From NCBI GenBank assembly GCA_964537285.1, contig CAZHZT010000038.1, positions 1 to 40,656 of the forward strand: a stretch of DNA of 40,656 bases, in the 5' to 3' direction. The notes under the pieces were generated by a model. That model ran no database searches, was not told where the DNA came from, and saw only the letters and a list, made by a program, of their open reading frames with translations. Source of the stretch: CAZHZT01 sp964537285. Its GTDB lineage: Bacteria > Bacteroidota > Bacteroidia > Chitinophagales > Saprospiraceae. The translations under genes and the position numbers were made by a program. Of the stretch, positions 18,001-25,396 are shown in pieces. Positions within the stretch are counted from its first letter, which is position 1. Each line of letters begins with the position of its first letter.

Positions 18001-20823
18001 GGTGATTTCTCTGTAGAATTATTCGTTAAATCTACCGGCTGGACTTCTGACCCATCTATCATAGCTAACAAGGACTGGGGCAGTGGCAGCAACCCTGGCT
18101 TCATCCTTGCCGGTAAAAGCGATAGCGAAACATGGAAGTTCAATATTGGCGATGGCTCTGATCGTATTGATTTGGATGGTGGCGCAATCAATGATGATAC
18201 CTGGCACCATATTGTTGTGACTTATGATCAGGATGGTGTGAAACGTGTATACACTGATGGGGTAATCAATGAAGAATCAACTGATGTTATTGGAAATGTA
18301 GATTCTCCGCTTGATTTGGCAATTGGTGAGGATGGAACATTGAACTATGGTCCTAAATTCAAAGGTCAGGTTGCTGAAGTACGCATCTGGGGTGTTGCTC
18401 TTGATAGTGCAACGGTGGTAGACTTCCTTTGTGGTGCCGATTCTGATCACCCTAATTTTGATGATCTGATCCACTACTGGGTAGCAGATGAAGGTACTGG
18501 CACTGAAGTAAATGACAGCAAAGGAACCAATACAGGCGCTTACAATGGTGAGTGGACGCTAAGTGCCAACACATTCCCTAACTGTAAAGCTGATGCTCCG
18601 GAAAACAAAATTGGCTCTGGTAACGCCATCGACTTTACAGGTGTGGATGGCAATACAAACGGTCACTGGATCGATTTCTCTGGTAATGATGGTGAAAAAG
18701 TTGCAGCTGCTGACCTTGGTCTTCCTACTAGTGCAATTACACTAGAATGTTGGGTAAAAGTACACACTTATGACATCTGGCACTCAATGGTTGCTTTCAT
18801 CCAGGATAATGGAAGCTTCGAACGTGGTTGGGACTTAGAAACAAGAGATAACAACAAATTTGCTTTCACCATTAAGACACTTGGTTCTTCTTCTTTGACT
18901 TATATGGAAACAACCAGTCAGTTTGAAGAAGAAGTCTGGTACCACGTCGCTGGTACTTATGATGGAAACACTATGAAAATTTATGTAAATGGTGTTCTCG
19001 AAAGAGAAGACGGGATCTCTCAGTCTGGCGATATCGACTATGTCGATTCTTGGTTGAACGTTGGTATGTACCGTGATGATAACGAATTTTTCAACCTGGA
19101 CGGTACGATCGACGAAGTTCGTATCTGGGATTATGCAAGAACAGAAGATGAGATTCGTATGGATATGTGCCAAAAACTTGAAGGCACGGAAACAGGTCTT
19201 TACGCCTACTGGAGATTTGATCGAATCTCTGGTGAAGAAGTGAGAGATTATGGCCCGAACGACCTTACAGGTGTTATCCAGAACCTTCCTCCGGCATTAG
19301 GCCGTGTAACTTCTGGTGCTGCCATCGGAGATGAAAGTATTGAATTGTACACTGACAACTGGGGTGGCCAGGTATTGACGATGATGTCTGCCAGCAATGG
19401 TATCTTTGAAGCTTCCGATATCGATGGTAACCCTAGTGGTGTTCACGTTTACCGCGTAGATGAAGCCCCCAATACAAACAACGGTATCTTTGATCCGGGT
19501 AATAACAATGTTTACTTCGGAACATTCATCGCTGAAGGGCTTGGTGCATCTCACAAAGTAATTTATGATTACAGCAACTATCAGGAAGCATTGGATAATG
19601 AAGCAGATTTGAACGTTTATAATCGTCCAAGCAATGCTTCAACAACCTGGTTCAACGCTGGTGGTTCTCTGGATACAGGCATGGATGAGTACGTAATTGA
19701 AGGTGTAGGCAGCCGCAGAGAATTCATTCTCGCAGACTTCAGCCCTGTAACTTGCGAAGCAGTAACCGATTTAGCTGCTGATGACATTACTTTCAAGAGC
19801 GCATTATTGACATGGGCATCTTCTGCTACAGAGTTTAACTTAGAGTACGGTCCAATCGGTTTCGAATTCGGAACAGGTACAATGGTTGCCGGAATTACAG
19901 AAACCAGCTATTTGTTAGAAGGATTAGATCCAAGAACATCTTATGAATTCTACGTACAAGCTATTTGCCCCATGGATCAAAGTGCATGGGCTGGCCCATT
20001 CTCTTTTGCTACATTAGACCCATGTCCAGAATCTGGTGATTTCGCTATAGAAAACATCACTACTAATTCTGCAGACTTTGCATGGACTGCTGCTCCTACT
20101 ATTTTCAAGTGGGACATTCAGTGGGGCTTTGAAGGCTTCTCATTAGGCGCCGGGATTATTACAACAGCAGAAACGAACCCGTTCACGCTTACAGGCCTTC
20201 AGCCAGGTACAGCATTCGATGCATACTTACAGTCAAATTGTGATTCTTTGAGTAGCCAATACATTGGCCCAATCTCTTTCATCACAGAGTGCCCTGTTCC
20301 TGAAAACTTAAGCGTTACTGCTGCTAATAACATTGCAGTAGTTCAATGGGATTCACCTGCTGGCATCAACGATTGGACACTTGAATGGGGCGCTGAAGGT
20401 TTCACTCCTGGTACTGGAACAGTGGTTGAAGTTGAAGAAAATCCTTACATCCTCGGTGATCTTCCAATTGGTGAAAGCATCGATATTTACATATTTACAG
20501 AATGTAACGATACGATCTCCGTCACTTCTGGCTCAGTAAATGTAACAGTCGTAAATACACAAGAAGTCACTGCTGAAACATTCAATTTCGAATTGATGCC
20601 AAACCCAGCTCAATCAGCTACAACAGTTGTATTTGGTAAAGCATTGAATGCTGAAACTACACTTACCCTTACAAACGTATTAGGGGAAGTAGTTTTCAGT
20701 GCGGAATTGGCTGCAGGCACAAAACAAACAGCAATTAATGTAAATGAATTAACAGCTGGTGCTTATTTTGTGAGCTTGAAATCAACGGATAACAGCATCA
20801 CTAAGCGCTTGATTGTAGAATAG
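15028..20823 (+). CDS. Giant T9SS-secreted LamG / fibronectin III / PKD surface protein
   Basis: This protein has 1931 residues from the ATG at 15028 (signal peptide MKKVLLLNAIALLSLFSAYA); an upstream in-frame ATG at 14986 only adds a tail. Approximate domain order: LamG-like 35-247, FN3 248-337 and 337-428, LamG 436-608, LamG 666-831, PKD 891-961 (WNFGDNTTSTAINPSHLYTQVGTYEVTL), LamG 968-1135, LamG 1198-1385, an unassigned ~150-residue domain 1421-1571, three FN3 1575-1845, and a T9SS sorting domain 1851-1931 (MPNPAQSATTV, ending TKRLIVE). FN3 repeats share an EYGPxGFxxGTGT motif and LamG repeats share NGxWHHV- and WGSGSNxGF-like motifs, showing internal duplication. LamG and FN3 modules bind carbohydrate or matrix and no catalytic site is visible, so it is probably an adhesin or substrate-binding scaffold. 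Its TAG stop is the first codon of a family B motif (TAGACTTATTCT). Confidence 0.9.
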   Translation: MKKVLLLNAIALLSLFSAYAGTIIPADWGSDLTGYWTFDNSANLLEATVGNELVFINSGGDLVEITGAYANDGAVTVPLGSYFDCDHLITGGAGGGGNGGGTYINQYTLVFDFKVTTIGSWHTFFQTNSANSNDGEAFINPSGGIGVGDTGYSPNGTVTEEEWYRLAISVDLGNTYKYYLNGELIQDGGVQTFDGRFAVEDFEIKLFADNNGDDATIDVTSVAVFNRPLTDDEAKVLGGVPDGDLDCSENPSALAATGLDASTAFVSWTEGGNPNNYEIQYGEAGFTLGTGVIEISNDTFINLSGLLPNTNYDVYVRGVCGSIDSTDWVGPASFATLGCTPPTNLTLDIANAVAAKVSWTGSGFTNWNLEYGPAGFTQGTGTTASDIANEFYILNNLEENTSYDVYVQEVCGGVNSDWEGPLNFTTSTNPVEGGDDNAIELDGILDTAFLSGYTSAASLGLPQEEITVAAWINVNSFNDYAGVIGFMQDNGSFERGWLLHTRSNGTISFIAATDDSQVLDYGNQVPINGNEWVHVAGTYDGTDVKVYVNGIEELSFPKGGNISYSDSWLVIGRYKDDNEDYIFDGKIDDVAVFNKALNQSELLDWICGKIQPGNSLYNNNLVTYHPMADGSGNTITDVKGINNGILGGPAWTTSEEMFDCDDPVGEADFNAVVFNETPDYIDTDWDPAFGTDQDFSIEFRIKSNGWDSDPAILSDKDWGSGSNAGFNIALCGNGNGIDVNIGDGSNRADLCSGNISDGTWHHVLIAVDRDAMVSMYIDGVFVEEGDMTALGDITSPFTFKMGQDGTGSYSANATCELSDVRIWNKVLNVNESAAYRCVRVDNTHPSYADLIHYWKLDEGTGTEVADEIGGNTGTFVAGTAWTLLNNFPSAIAAFDVIANLSNVSFLNNSTFGNYFWNFGDNTTSTAINPSHLYTQVGTYEVTLVAQNACDSDTLTQTVEITALDNNLLTSLDLDGTDDIVVLTNDLNFGSTGDFSVELFVKSTGWTSDPSIIANKDWGSGSNPGFILAGKSDSETWKFNIGDGSDRIDLDGGAINDDTWHHIVVTYDQDGVKRVYTDGVINEESTDVIGNVDSPLDLAIGEDGTLNYGPKFKGQVAEVRIWGVALDSATVVDFLCGADSDHPNFDDLIHYWVADEGTGTEVNDSKGTNTGAYNGEWTLSANTFPNCKADAPENKIGSGNAIDFTGVDGNTNGHWIDFSGNDGEKVAAADLGLPTSAITLECWVKVHTYDIWHSMVAFIQDNGSFERGWDLETRDNNKFAFTIKTLGSSSLTYMETTSQFEEEVWYHVAGTYDGNTMKIYVNGVLEREDGISQSGDIDYVDSWLNVGMYRDDNEFFNLDGTIDEVRIWDYARTEDEIRMDMCQKLEGTETGLYAYWRFDRISGEEVRDYGPNDLTGVIQNLPPALGRVTSGAAIGDESIELYTDNWGGQVLTMMSASNGIFEASDIDGNPSGVHVYRVDEAPNTNNGIFDPGNNNVYFGTFIAEGLGASHKVIYDYSNYQEALDNEADLNVYNRPSNASTTWFNAGGSLDTGMDEYVIEGVGSRREFILADFSPVTCEAVTDLAADDITFKSALLTWASSATEFNLEYGPIGFEFGTGTMVAGITETSYLLEGLDPRTSYEFYVQAICPMDQSAWAGPFSFATLDPCPESGDFAIENITTNSADFAWTAAPTIFKWDIQWGFEGFSLGAGIITTAETNPFTLTGLQPGTAFDAYLQSNCDSLSSQYIGPISFITECPVPENLSVTAANNIAVVQWDSPAGINDWTLEWGAEGFTPGTGTVVEVEENPYILGDLPIGESIDIYIFTECNDTISVTSGSVNVTVVNTQEVTAETFNFELMPNPAQSATTVVFGKALNAETTLTLTNVLGEVVFSAELAAGTKQTAINVNELTAGAYFVSLKSTDNSITKRLIVE

Positions 20824-20871
20824 ACTTATTCTGTAGATACTTGATGGGCTTAAATTGCCAAATTTTTTATT

Positions 20872-21027
20872 GGAGGGATGCTCTTTTTAATTTTTTCCGT
20901 TCTTTGACAAATTGTGTGAAACTTCAAAATGATAACCCTTTCAGCCACAAGGGCATTCAAGGGTTATCATTTTGAAGTTCCACACAATTTGTCAAAGAAC
21001 GGAAAAAATTAAAAAGAGCATCCCTCC
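20872..21027. repeat. Extended palindrome enclosing family A copy 4
   Basis: Family A copy 4 (20899-21001) is enclosed by perfect 27-bp inverted flanks, 20872-20898 (starts GGAGGGATGC) and 21001-21027 (ends GCATCCCTCC). Unlike the other copies it has no direct repeats, so the palindrome continues past the element into local sequence. It separates the giant surface protein from the FAD oxidoreductase and is a strong candidate terminator. Confidence 0.85.
20899..21001 (+). mobile_element. Palindromic MITE-like element, family A copy 4
   Basis: 103 bp with intact termini GTTCTTTGACA and TGTCAAAGAAC and the same centre orientation as copy 2. No 9-bp target duplication is seen; its flanks are inverted instead. 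Confidence 0.8.
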
Positions 21028-21037
21028 TTACATAATC

Positions 21038-21064
21038 CAGCGATTTCCAAAACGAGAATTGCTA
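21038..21064. mobile_element. 27-bp remnant of MITE-like family E with 9-bp target duplication
   Basis: The remnant runs from CAGCGATTTCC to GAGAATTGCTA and is flanked by perfect direct repeats TACATAATC at 21029-21037 and 21065-21073. TTCCAAAACGAGAATTGCT is shared (reverse complement) with the left end of the full element at 37644-37813. It sits 16 bp upstream of the oxidoreductase ATG and looks like an internal deletion derivative or an excision footprint. Confidence 0.75.
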
Positions 21065-21080
21065 TACATAATCTCTAAAA

Positions 21081-22226
21081 ATGAATAAAAAATACGACAT
21101 CGCTATTGTAGGAACAGGCATTGTAGGCCTCGCAATTGCATATCACGCCGGCAAAGCAGGTAAACAAGTGGTTATGTTCGAAAGAAACCCTAAAGCCGTA
21201 GGAGCATCCATCCGAAACTTTGGGATGGTCTGGCCTATCGGGCAACCTTTAGACAAGATCGACAGAGCACTTGAAGCACGTTCCATTTGGCTGGATCTTG
21301 CTGAAAAAGCAGACTTTTGGGCGCCAAAAGCCGGATCCATTCACCTAGCCTACGAACAAGACGAGCTGGACGTTTTAGAAGAGTTCGTGGAAACAAGAAA
21401 CAGCCAGGGCTATGAAGTGGAAATGCTTACACCAAAGGAAGTAACAAAAAAAAGCGATGCCATTAATCCCGATGGTCTTTTAGGTGGAATGTGGAGCGCA
21501 ACTGAAGTAAATATTGACCCTCGACAGGCTATTGAAAAAGTACATCAATACCTTCAAGAAGCTTTTGATGTTTCAATAAACTACGGCACAGTCATCACAA
21601 CCATTGAAGGCAAAACCTTATCCAGCCATAAAGAGCAATGGAGCGCTGAACAAATTTTTGTATGTAGCGGCACCGACTTTGAAACTTTATACCCTGAAAT
21701 ATTTAAAGCTTCAAATATTACCAAATGTAAGTTACAAATGATGAGAACAACAAGCCAGCCTAATAATTGGCAGTTGGGGCCAAACCTGGCTGCAGGACTT
21801 ACCCTTCAGCATTATGATTCTTTCGCTCATTGCAATAACTTGCCTGCTCTAAAGCAACGCCTTGCCGACACCATGGCTGAGTACAACAAGTGGGGTATTC
21901 ATGTATTGGTTTCTCAAACGGCCCTGGGAGAAATCACCATCGGCGATTCTCACGAATACGATTGGGATGTCAGTCCATTTAATAAATCTTTTATCGACGA
22001 TTTGATCCTGGACTACCTCAAAAAGTTTGCTCGATTTCCTGATGCCACTATTGCAGAGCGTTGGTACGGCGTATACCCCAAATTGCCCGGCCAAACGGAA
22101 TTGATCGCCCACCCTGCAGACAATATTGTGGTAGTGAACGGTGTTGGTGGTACAGGAATGACACTCTCTTTTGGGCTGGCAAAGGAGGTTTTGGAGGGTA
22201 ACTTTGAGGTGTTGAATAGAGTTTGA
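21081..22226 (+). CDS. TIGR03364-type FAD-dependent oxidoreductase (proposed aminophosphonate oxidase)
   Basis: This 381-residue member of the DAO (glycine oxidase/D-amino acid oxidase) superfamily has an N-terminal Rossmann site with G11, G13 and G16 in AIVGTGIVGLAIAYHAG, then VMFERN, a family-typical SIRNFGMVWPIGQP, and a C-terminal FAD segment VVVNGVGGTGMTLSFGLAKEVLEG. It fits the family described as TIGR03364, noted to occur beside phosphonatase-like enzymes (TIGR03351) and suggested to oxidatively deaminate an aminophosphonate related to 2-aminoethylphosphonate. Here the TIGR03351-type HAD is in the same locus, though 12 kb away and on the other strand. No PhnW transaminase is present, so this enzyme could supply the aldehyde. 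It probably acts in the cytoplasm. Substrate assignment is an inference from family and context. Confidence 0.85.
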   Translation: MNKKYDIAIVGTGIVGLAIAYHAGKAGKQVVMFERNPKAVGASIRNFGMVWPIGQPLDKIDRALEARSIWLDLAEKADFWAPKAGSIHLAYEQDELDVLEEFVETRNSQGYEVEMLTPKEVTKKSDAINPDGLLGGMWSATEVNIDPRQAIEKVHQYLQEAFDVSINYGTVITTIEGKTLSSHKEQWSAEQIFVCSGTDFETLYPEIFKASNITKCKLQMMRTTSQPNNWQLGPNLAAGLTLQHYDSFAHCNNLPALKQRLADTMAEYNKWGIHVLVSQTALGEITIGDSHEYDWDVSPFNKSFIDDLILDYLKKFARFPDATIAERWYGVYPKLPGQTELIAHPADNIVVVNGVGGTGMTLSFGLAKEVLEGNFEVLNRV

Positions 22227-22244
22227 GGTGTTTATTAGACTTGG

Positions 22245-22613
22245 CTACTCTAAAAACGCAATAGCCTGTTTCACATAAAATTCGACCTTTTTTAGGGAAA
22301 TATCTTCCAGTGTTTTTATCTTGAGATGCCGGCGGTATTTCCCGGCTCCTTCCAAGAGGTTGTCAGGGTCATTCATTTGTATACCTTGCCCAAACTCAAA
22401 AGAAATGTGGTTTTTGTAGGCAAAGATACCTCCAAAATCCTCTTGTCTGGATAGCATAATACCTCCGTATTTGATCTTCTCGTTTACATCCGGGCAGAGG
22501 TCGTAAACCTTTTGACGAAGTGCTTGAACGATCTCATATTTTTGATCGTCTATCATTTGAATTTCGGTTAAGAACCTTTCTACTTGCTCGTTAGGTAAAT
22601 TTTGCATCATCAA
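22245..22613 (-). CDS. DUF1801 domain protein
   Basis: This 122-residue protein has the DUF1801 (YdhG-like) features: a helical start (LTEIQMIDDQKYEIVQALRQKVYDLCPDVNEKIKYG) followed by a beta segment with the aromatic stretch GGIFAYKNHISFEFGQGI and a C-terminal helix (KKVEFYVKQAIAFL). It is a small cytoplasmic protein of unknown function. It is convergent with the FAD oxidoreductase with 18 bp between stops and no separate hairpin. MMM at the start leaves the exact initiation codon uncertain by two residues. Confidence 0.85.
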   Translation of the reverse strand: MMMQNLPNEQVERFLTEIQMIDDQKYEIVQALRQKVYDLCPDVNEKIKYGGIMLSRQEDFGGIFAYKNHISFEFGQGIQMNDPDNLLEGAGKYRRHLKIKTLEDISLKKVEFYVKQAIAFLE

Positions 22614-22652
22614 TTATTTTAAAGACTCTGTTCTTTTTTGGGTTCTAGGTTT

Positions 22653-22839
22653 TAAGTAGTTCACGGAAATAGACTACATATATAATCAATGCCCTTGGCA
22701 GGAAGGTTTTTGAGTCGGAGGTCGACACTTTTTTGGGATTTTTCTTCGAAAAATCCCAAAAAAGTGTCGACCTCCGACTCAAAAACCTTCCTGCCAAGGG
22801 CATTGATAGTTTATTCAGCTTAATTCCGTGAACTACTTA
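22653..22839. repeat. Nested palindrome: family D arms around a perfect 60-bp-arm hairpin
   Basis: The outer arms TAAGTAGTTCACGGAA (22653-22668) and their complement (22824-22839) recur at 34307-34472. Inside lies a perfect inverted repeat, 22685-22744 with 22748-22807: 60-bp arms and a TTC loop. It includes GTCGGAGGTCGACAC. The outer right arm ends at the stop codon of the prenyltransferase-like gene (TAA at 22837-22839), so the hairpin is a strong transcriptional stop for that gene and shields DUF1801 downstream. Confidence 0.9.
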
Positions 22840-23760
22840 TTTGGTAAACGCTTTAAGAACTCTTAGCATTCTCAACGTATTCCAACGGCTGGGCTTACCC
22901 GCCTTTTCCATTTCAAAATGGATCTTCCCGGGATGCTTAGCCTGAACATTCCAGGTGCCGTTTTTATTTCGTTTTTTCAGGAGCATTTGCAGAGCCGGTT
23001 TCATACGATCATCCCAATCAATCTTGGCATGCTGAAAATAGTCCATTGCTCTGAGGATGTCGTATCTCCACTGGCACGGATAGGGGATTTTCAAAAAATC
23101 TTTTTTTATGATCTCTCCTGTCCGATCTGAAATAAACAATTTATGAAGAAGGATGAACTCAATACTGTTTTGCTTGGCATCCTCCATTTCCTCTGAACGG
23201 TAGTTGTACTCCCTTTTTTGGTATTCGGTAATGCCTTCCAAGACAGAAATGGTACTGTGTAGAGAACTATGTACTGGTTTTCCTCTGGTAGACCGGCAGT
23301 TGAAGCCACCATCCTGCATTCGCTGACTAAGCAGGAAGTCTATGATAGATTTAAGGTCCTCCTCTTCTGTTTTAAAATAAGCAGCATAATTAAGGAACAT
23401 GCCATTTACACACACATCACTGGCTTTATTCGCTCCTATAGGCTTAACACCACCATCCGGGCCTTTTTCATTGTTGATGATGTATTGAATAGATTCTTGG
23501 ATTAATGGATGATTGGGGGATATTCCCAGGTTTTTCAAGTCGAGCAAGGTATAATGGGAGGAAATCCACTTAGGTTCGTAGAACTGCTTTCCCCAGTGGC
23601 CATCAGGATGTCGTTTGGAGAGGAATTGTGCTCCCCATCCCTCTTCAGAAATGCGTTGCTGAATATCGGAGCGTTCTTCAGAAAGGAGGTCGCGTCGTGT
23701 TTGATACTGTATGGATACATCGCCTTCGAGTAACCACTGTATAAGTTCCTCGGTATTCAT
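22837..23760 (-). CDS. Prenyltransferase / squalene-cyclase-like alpha-alpha toroid protein
   Basis: This 307-residue protein consists of repeated helix pairs with QDGGFNCR, PDGGVKP, PDGHWGKQF and KNGTWNVQ motifs, the DGxW/GGF-type turns of terpene cyclase and prenyltransferase toroids. The DXDD acid motif of squalene-hopene cyclases is not present and the protein is about half their length, so it is probably not a classical cyclase. It may bind or process a lipid or act as a scaffold. There is no signal peptide. The 3' end runs into palindrome family D, and palindrome 23781-23946 lies 20 bp upstream of the start. Confidence 0.75.
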   Translation of the reverse strand: MNTEELIQWLLEGDVSIQYQTRRDLLSEERSDIQQRISEEGWGAQFLSKRHPDGHWGKQFYEPKWISSHYTLLDLKNLGISPNHPLIQESIQYIINNEKGPDGGVKPIGANKASDVCVNGMFLNYAAYFKTEEEDLKSIIDFLLSQRMQDGGFNCRSTRGKPVHSSLHSTISVLEGITEYQKREYNYRSEEMEDAKQNSIEFILLHKLFISDRTGEIIKKDFLKIPYPCQWRYDILRAMDYFQHAKIDWDDRMKPALQMLLKKRNKNGTWNVQAKHPGKIHFEMEKAGKPSRWNTLRMLRVLKAFTK

Positions 23761-23780
23761 GCTTCCTTTGTTTTTTGATT

Positions 23781-23946
23781 TAGTGCTTCAGGAACTAAAT
23801 CCTTGACACTTTTGACGGCTTCTTTTGGCGGCCTACTTCGTTGCTCATCGGTCACGTAGCTTTGGGCTATGCTCCCTCTTCGCGCCTCGTTTGCCACCAA
23901 AAAAATCGCCTCTAAAGCTATCAAGGATTTAGTTCCTGAAGCACTA
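23781..23946. repeat. Palindrome between the toroid gene and the endonuclease V remnant
   Basis: Perfect 26-bp arms (23781-23806 with 23921-23946; left arm begins TAGTGCTTCAGGAAC) enclose a ~114-bp centre that also pairs imperfectly and contains TTCGTTGCTC and CGCGCCTCG. Similar words (TGCGTTGCTC, CGCGCCTTG) occur in the palindrome at 34307-34472. The right arm encodes the last residues and stop of the endonuclease V fragment. Confidence 0.8.
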
Positions 23947-24148
23947 GTATCCTAAGCAAATCCGGCATTCGATATTGACCTTTCATTCGTTGAACCAGAT
24001 CGACGGCTTCATCCAGTGGAATGCCAATGCTTGAAATAAAGATAGGGTTTTTACTTTGTCCGCGCCATATTCTTCGGGAATTTTTGGTGTTGTTCAGGAA
24101 TTCTTTTTTGGCTATATCAATAAAGCTGAGCAAAAAGGCTGCGAGCAA
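23921..24148 (-). pseudogene. Probable C-terminal remnant of an endonuclease V-like gene
   Basis: The 75-residue frame contains IAKKEF, RGQSKNPIFISSIG, then IPLDEAVDLVQRM and GQYRMPDLLRI. This resembles the end of endonuclease V-like proteins (basic RG-x-S-x-x-P(L/I)(Y/F)(V/I) strand, MxLDEA helix, G-x-YR-x-P-x-LL end). The catalytic N-terminal two thirds are missing: upstream sequence to 24372 shows no frame with that similarity. The final residues lie inside the palindrome arm 23921-23946, so the C-terminus may also have been altered. Endonuclease V cuts DNA near deoxyinosine; this fragment should be inactive. The similarity was judged by eye and is moderate. Confidence 0.4.
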
Positions 24149-24405
24149 TAAGCTTTTTTTCGTAGTTGATATAGAATAACCTTAATACTCTGCAACTTAA
24201 TTTCTACATGGAAGTTTTGTCTAAACAACTCTTAAGCAAGATGTCTCCTCATAAAAAATTTTGGAAAATGCTTCCATAAATCGTACTCTTTAAGTAAATT
24301 TAAATTTATCTTCCCAGTCGACCGACTACTTTTTCCATATTTTATCATTCTCGCTAAATTATTGTAAGCCTAATGAGCACTAAAGGAATTTTATTTGCGT
24401 CCGAC

Positions 24406-25330
24406 ATGAGCGAAAAGCTCTGCCAATTGTTCATCATTTTATTAATAGTTTTGCTGCTGTGCAAGTTACAGCCCAAAACAGCAATTTATGTACTGAGTTT
24501 ACCTTTACCGCTACTGGTGCTGCTGAACCCTGGACAGTGCCCGATAATGTTGTAGAGATCATCATTACTGCCAATGGTGCTCAAGGAGGAGGTACAACAA
24601 ACAATACGACGGGTGGGCAGGGTGCTCGTGCCGTAGGAAGATTTGCGGTAACACCCGGTTCGGTCCTGACACTTTATGTGGGCACACAAGGACAAGGTGC
24701 CACAGGTGGATCAGCTGGTGGCGGTGGTGGCGGTTCTTTTGTTTACGATGACATGAATGATTTATTGATTGCCGCCGGAGGTGGCAGTGGAGCTAGTAAC
24801 AACAGCGACGGGCAAGCCGGTAGGGACTCCGGAAGTGGCGGAAACGGCGGAGGTTCGAATGGCGGAGGTGGACCAGGGAGTAGTCCGAACGGTGGAGGGG
24901 GCGGCGCTGGGTCAAGAACAGTTGGAGACGCCTCTGGTGGCACCGGTGGTTTCCCTTTCGATACAGAAGGGGTAAATCAATTATTTTTGGCTTCGCAGGT
25001 GGCGTTGGCACAGGTGGCAATGGTGGTTTTGGCGGCGGCGGGGGCGGCGCCCTTGGCAGTGGCGGCGGCGGCTTCAGCGGTGGCGGTGGCGGTCAATCGG
25101 GCGCTGTTGGCGGTGGCGGCGGTTCTTTCGTCAATCCAAATGCTACAGATATAAGCATCCTGGCGGGAGATGCCACCAACAACATGGGGGATGGCAGCAT
25201 TAGCATTTGCTACGTATTTGGTATTCCCACCATGAGCCAATGGGCATTTTTCCTGTTTGGATTGGTCGTATTTACTGTTGCTGTGGTAGGTGTTTATAAT
25301 GTGCGGGCGAGGGTGATGAGTGACGAGTGA
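24406..25330 (+). pseudogene. Glycine-rich secreted protein with IPTL-type C-terminus, broken by two frameshifts
   Basis: Three frames join into one protein of ~307 residues. Part 1 from ATG 24406 (or 24373) is a signal peptide (MSEKLCQLFIILLIV). At the T4 run 24449-24452 one extra T would continue as FAAVQVTAQNSNLC. Part 2 carries FTATGAAEPWTVP and long Gly-rich repeats (GGGGGGSF, SGGNGGGSNGGGG). At the G4 run 24969-24972 one extra G would continue as GKSIIFGFAGG and more Gly repeats. Part 3 ends IPTMSQWAFFLFGLVVFTVAVVGVYNVRARVMSDE, an IPTL-CTERM-like tripartite signal: motif, membrane helix, basic tail. Both breaks are one-base losses in homopolymers, so they may be sequencing errors or true decay. 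The intact form would be a cell-envelope protein. Confidence 0.7.
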
Positions 25331-25346
25331 CGTAACCATACACTAT

Positions 25347-25392
25347 AATAGACTTGTTATGTAGATACTTGATGGGGGCATTTCATTTTGTC
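25347..25392. repeat. Solo left half of repeat family B
   Basis: TAGACTTGTTATGTAGATAC, then TTGATGGGGGCATTTCATTTTGTC, matches the left flank of the 3662-3834 palindrome and, in part, 20821-20850. It lies between the convergent ends of the IPTL gene and the carboxypeptidase-domain gene, without its partner arm. Confidence 0.65.
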
Positions 25393-25396
25393 AAAG

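Noticed and set aside
22653..22839. CRISPR-like or attachment-site interpretation of the repeated arms
   Set aside because: Only inverted arms, no spaced direct repeats, no cas genes and no integrase.
24743..25339. Pro- and Ala-rich minus-strand frames opposite the Gly-rich gene
   Set aside because: They are shadows of GGN repeats; the + strand has a signal peptide and IPTL tail.
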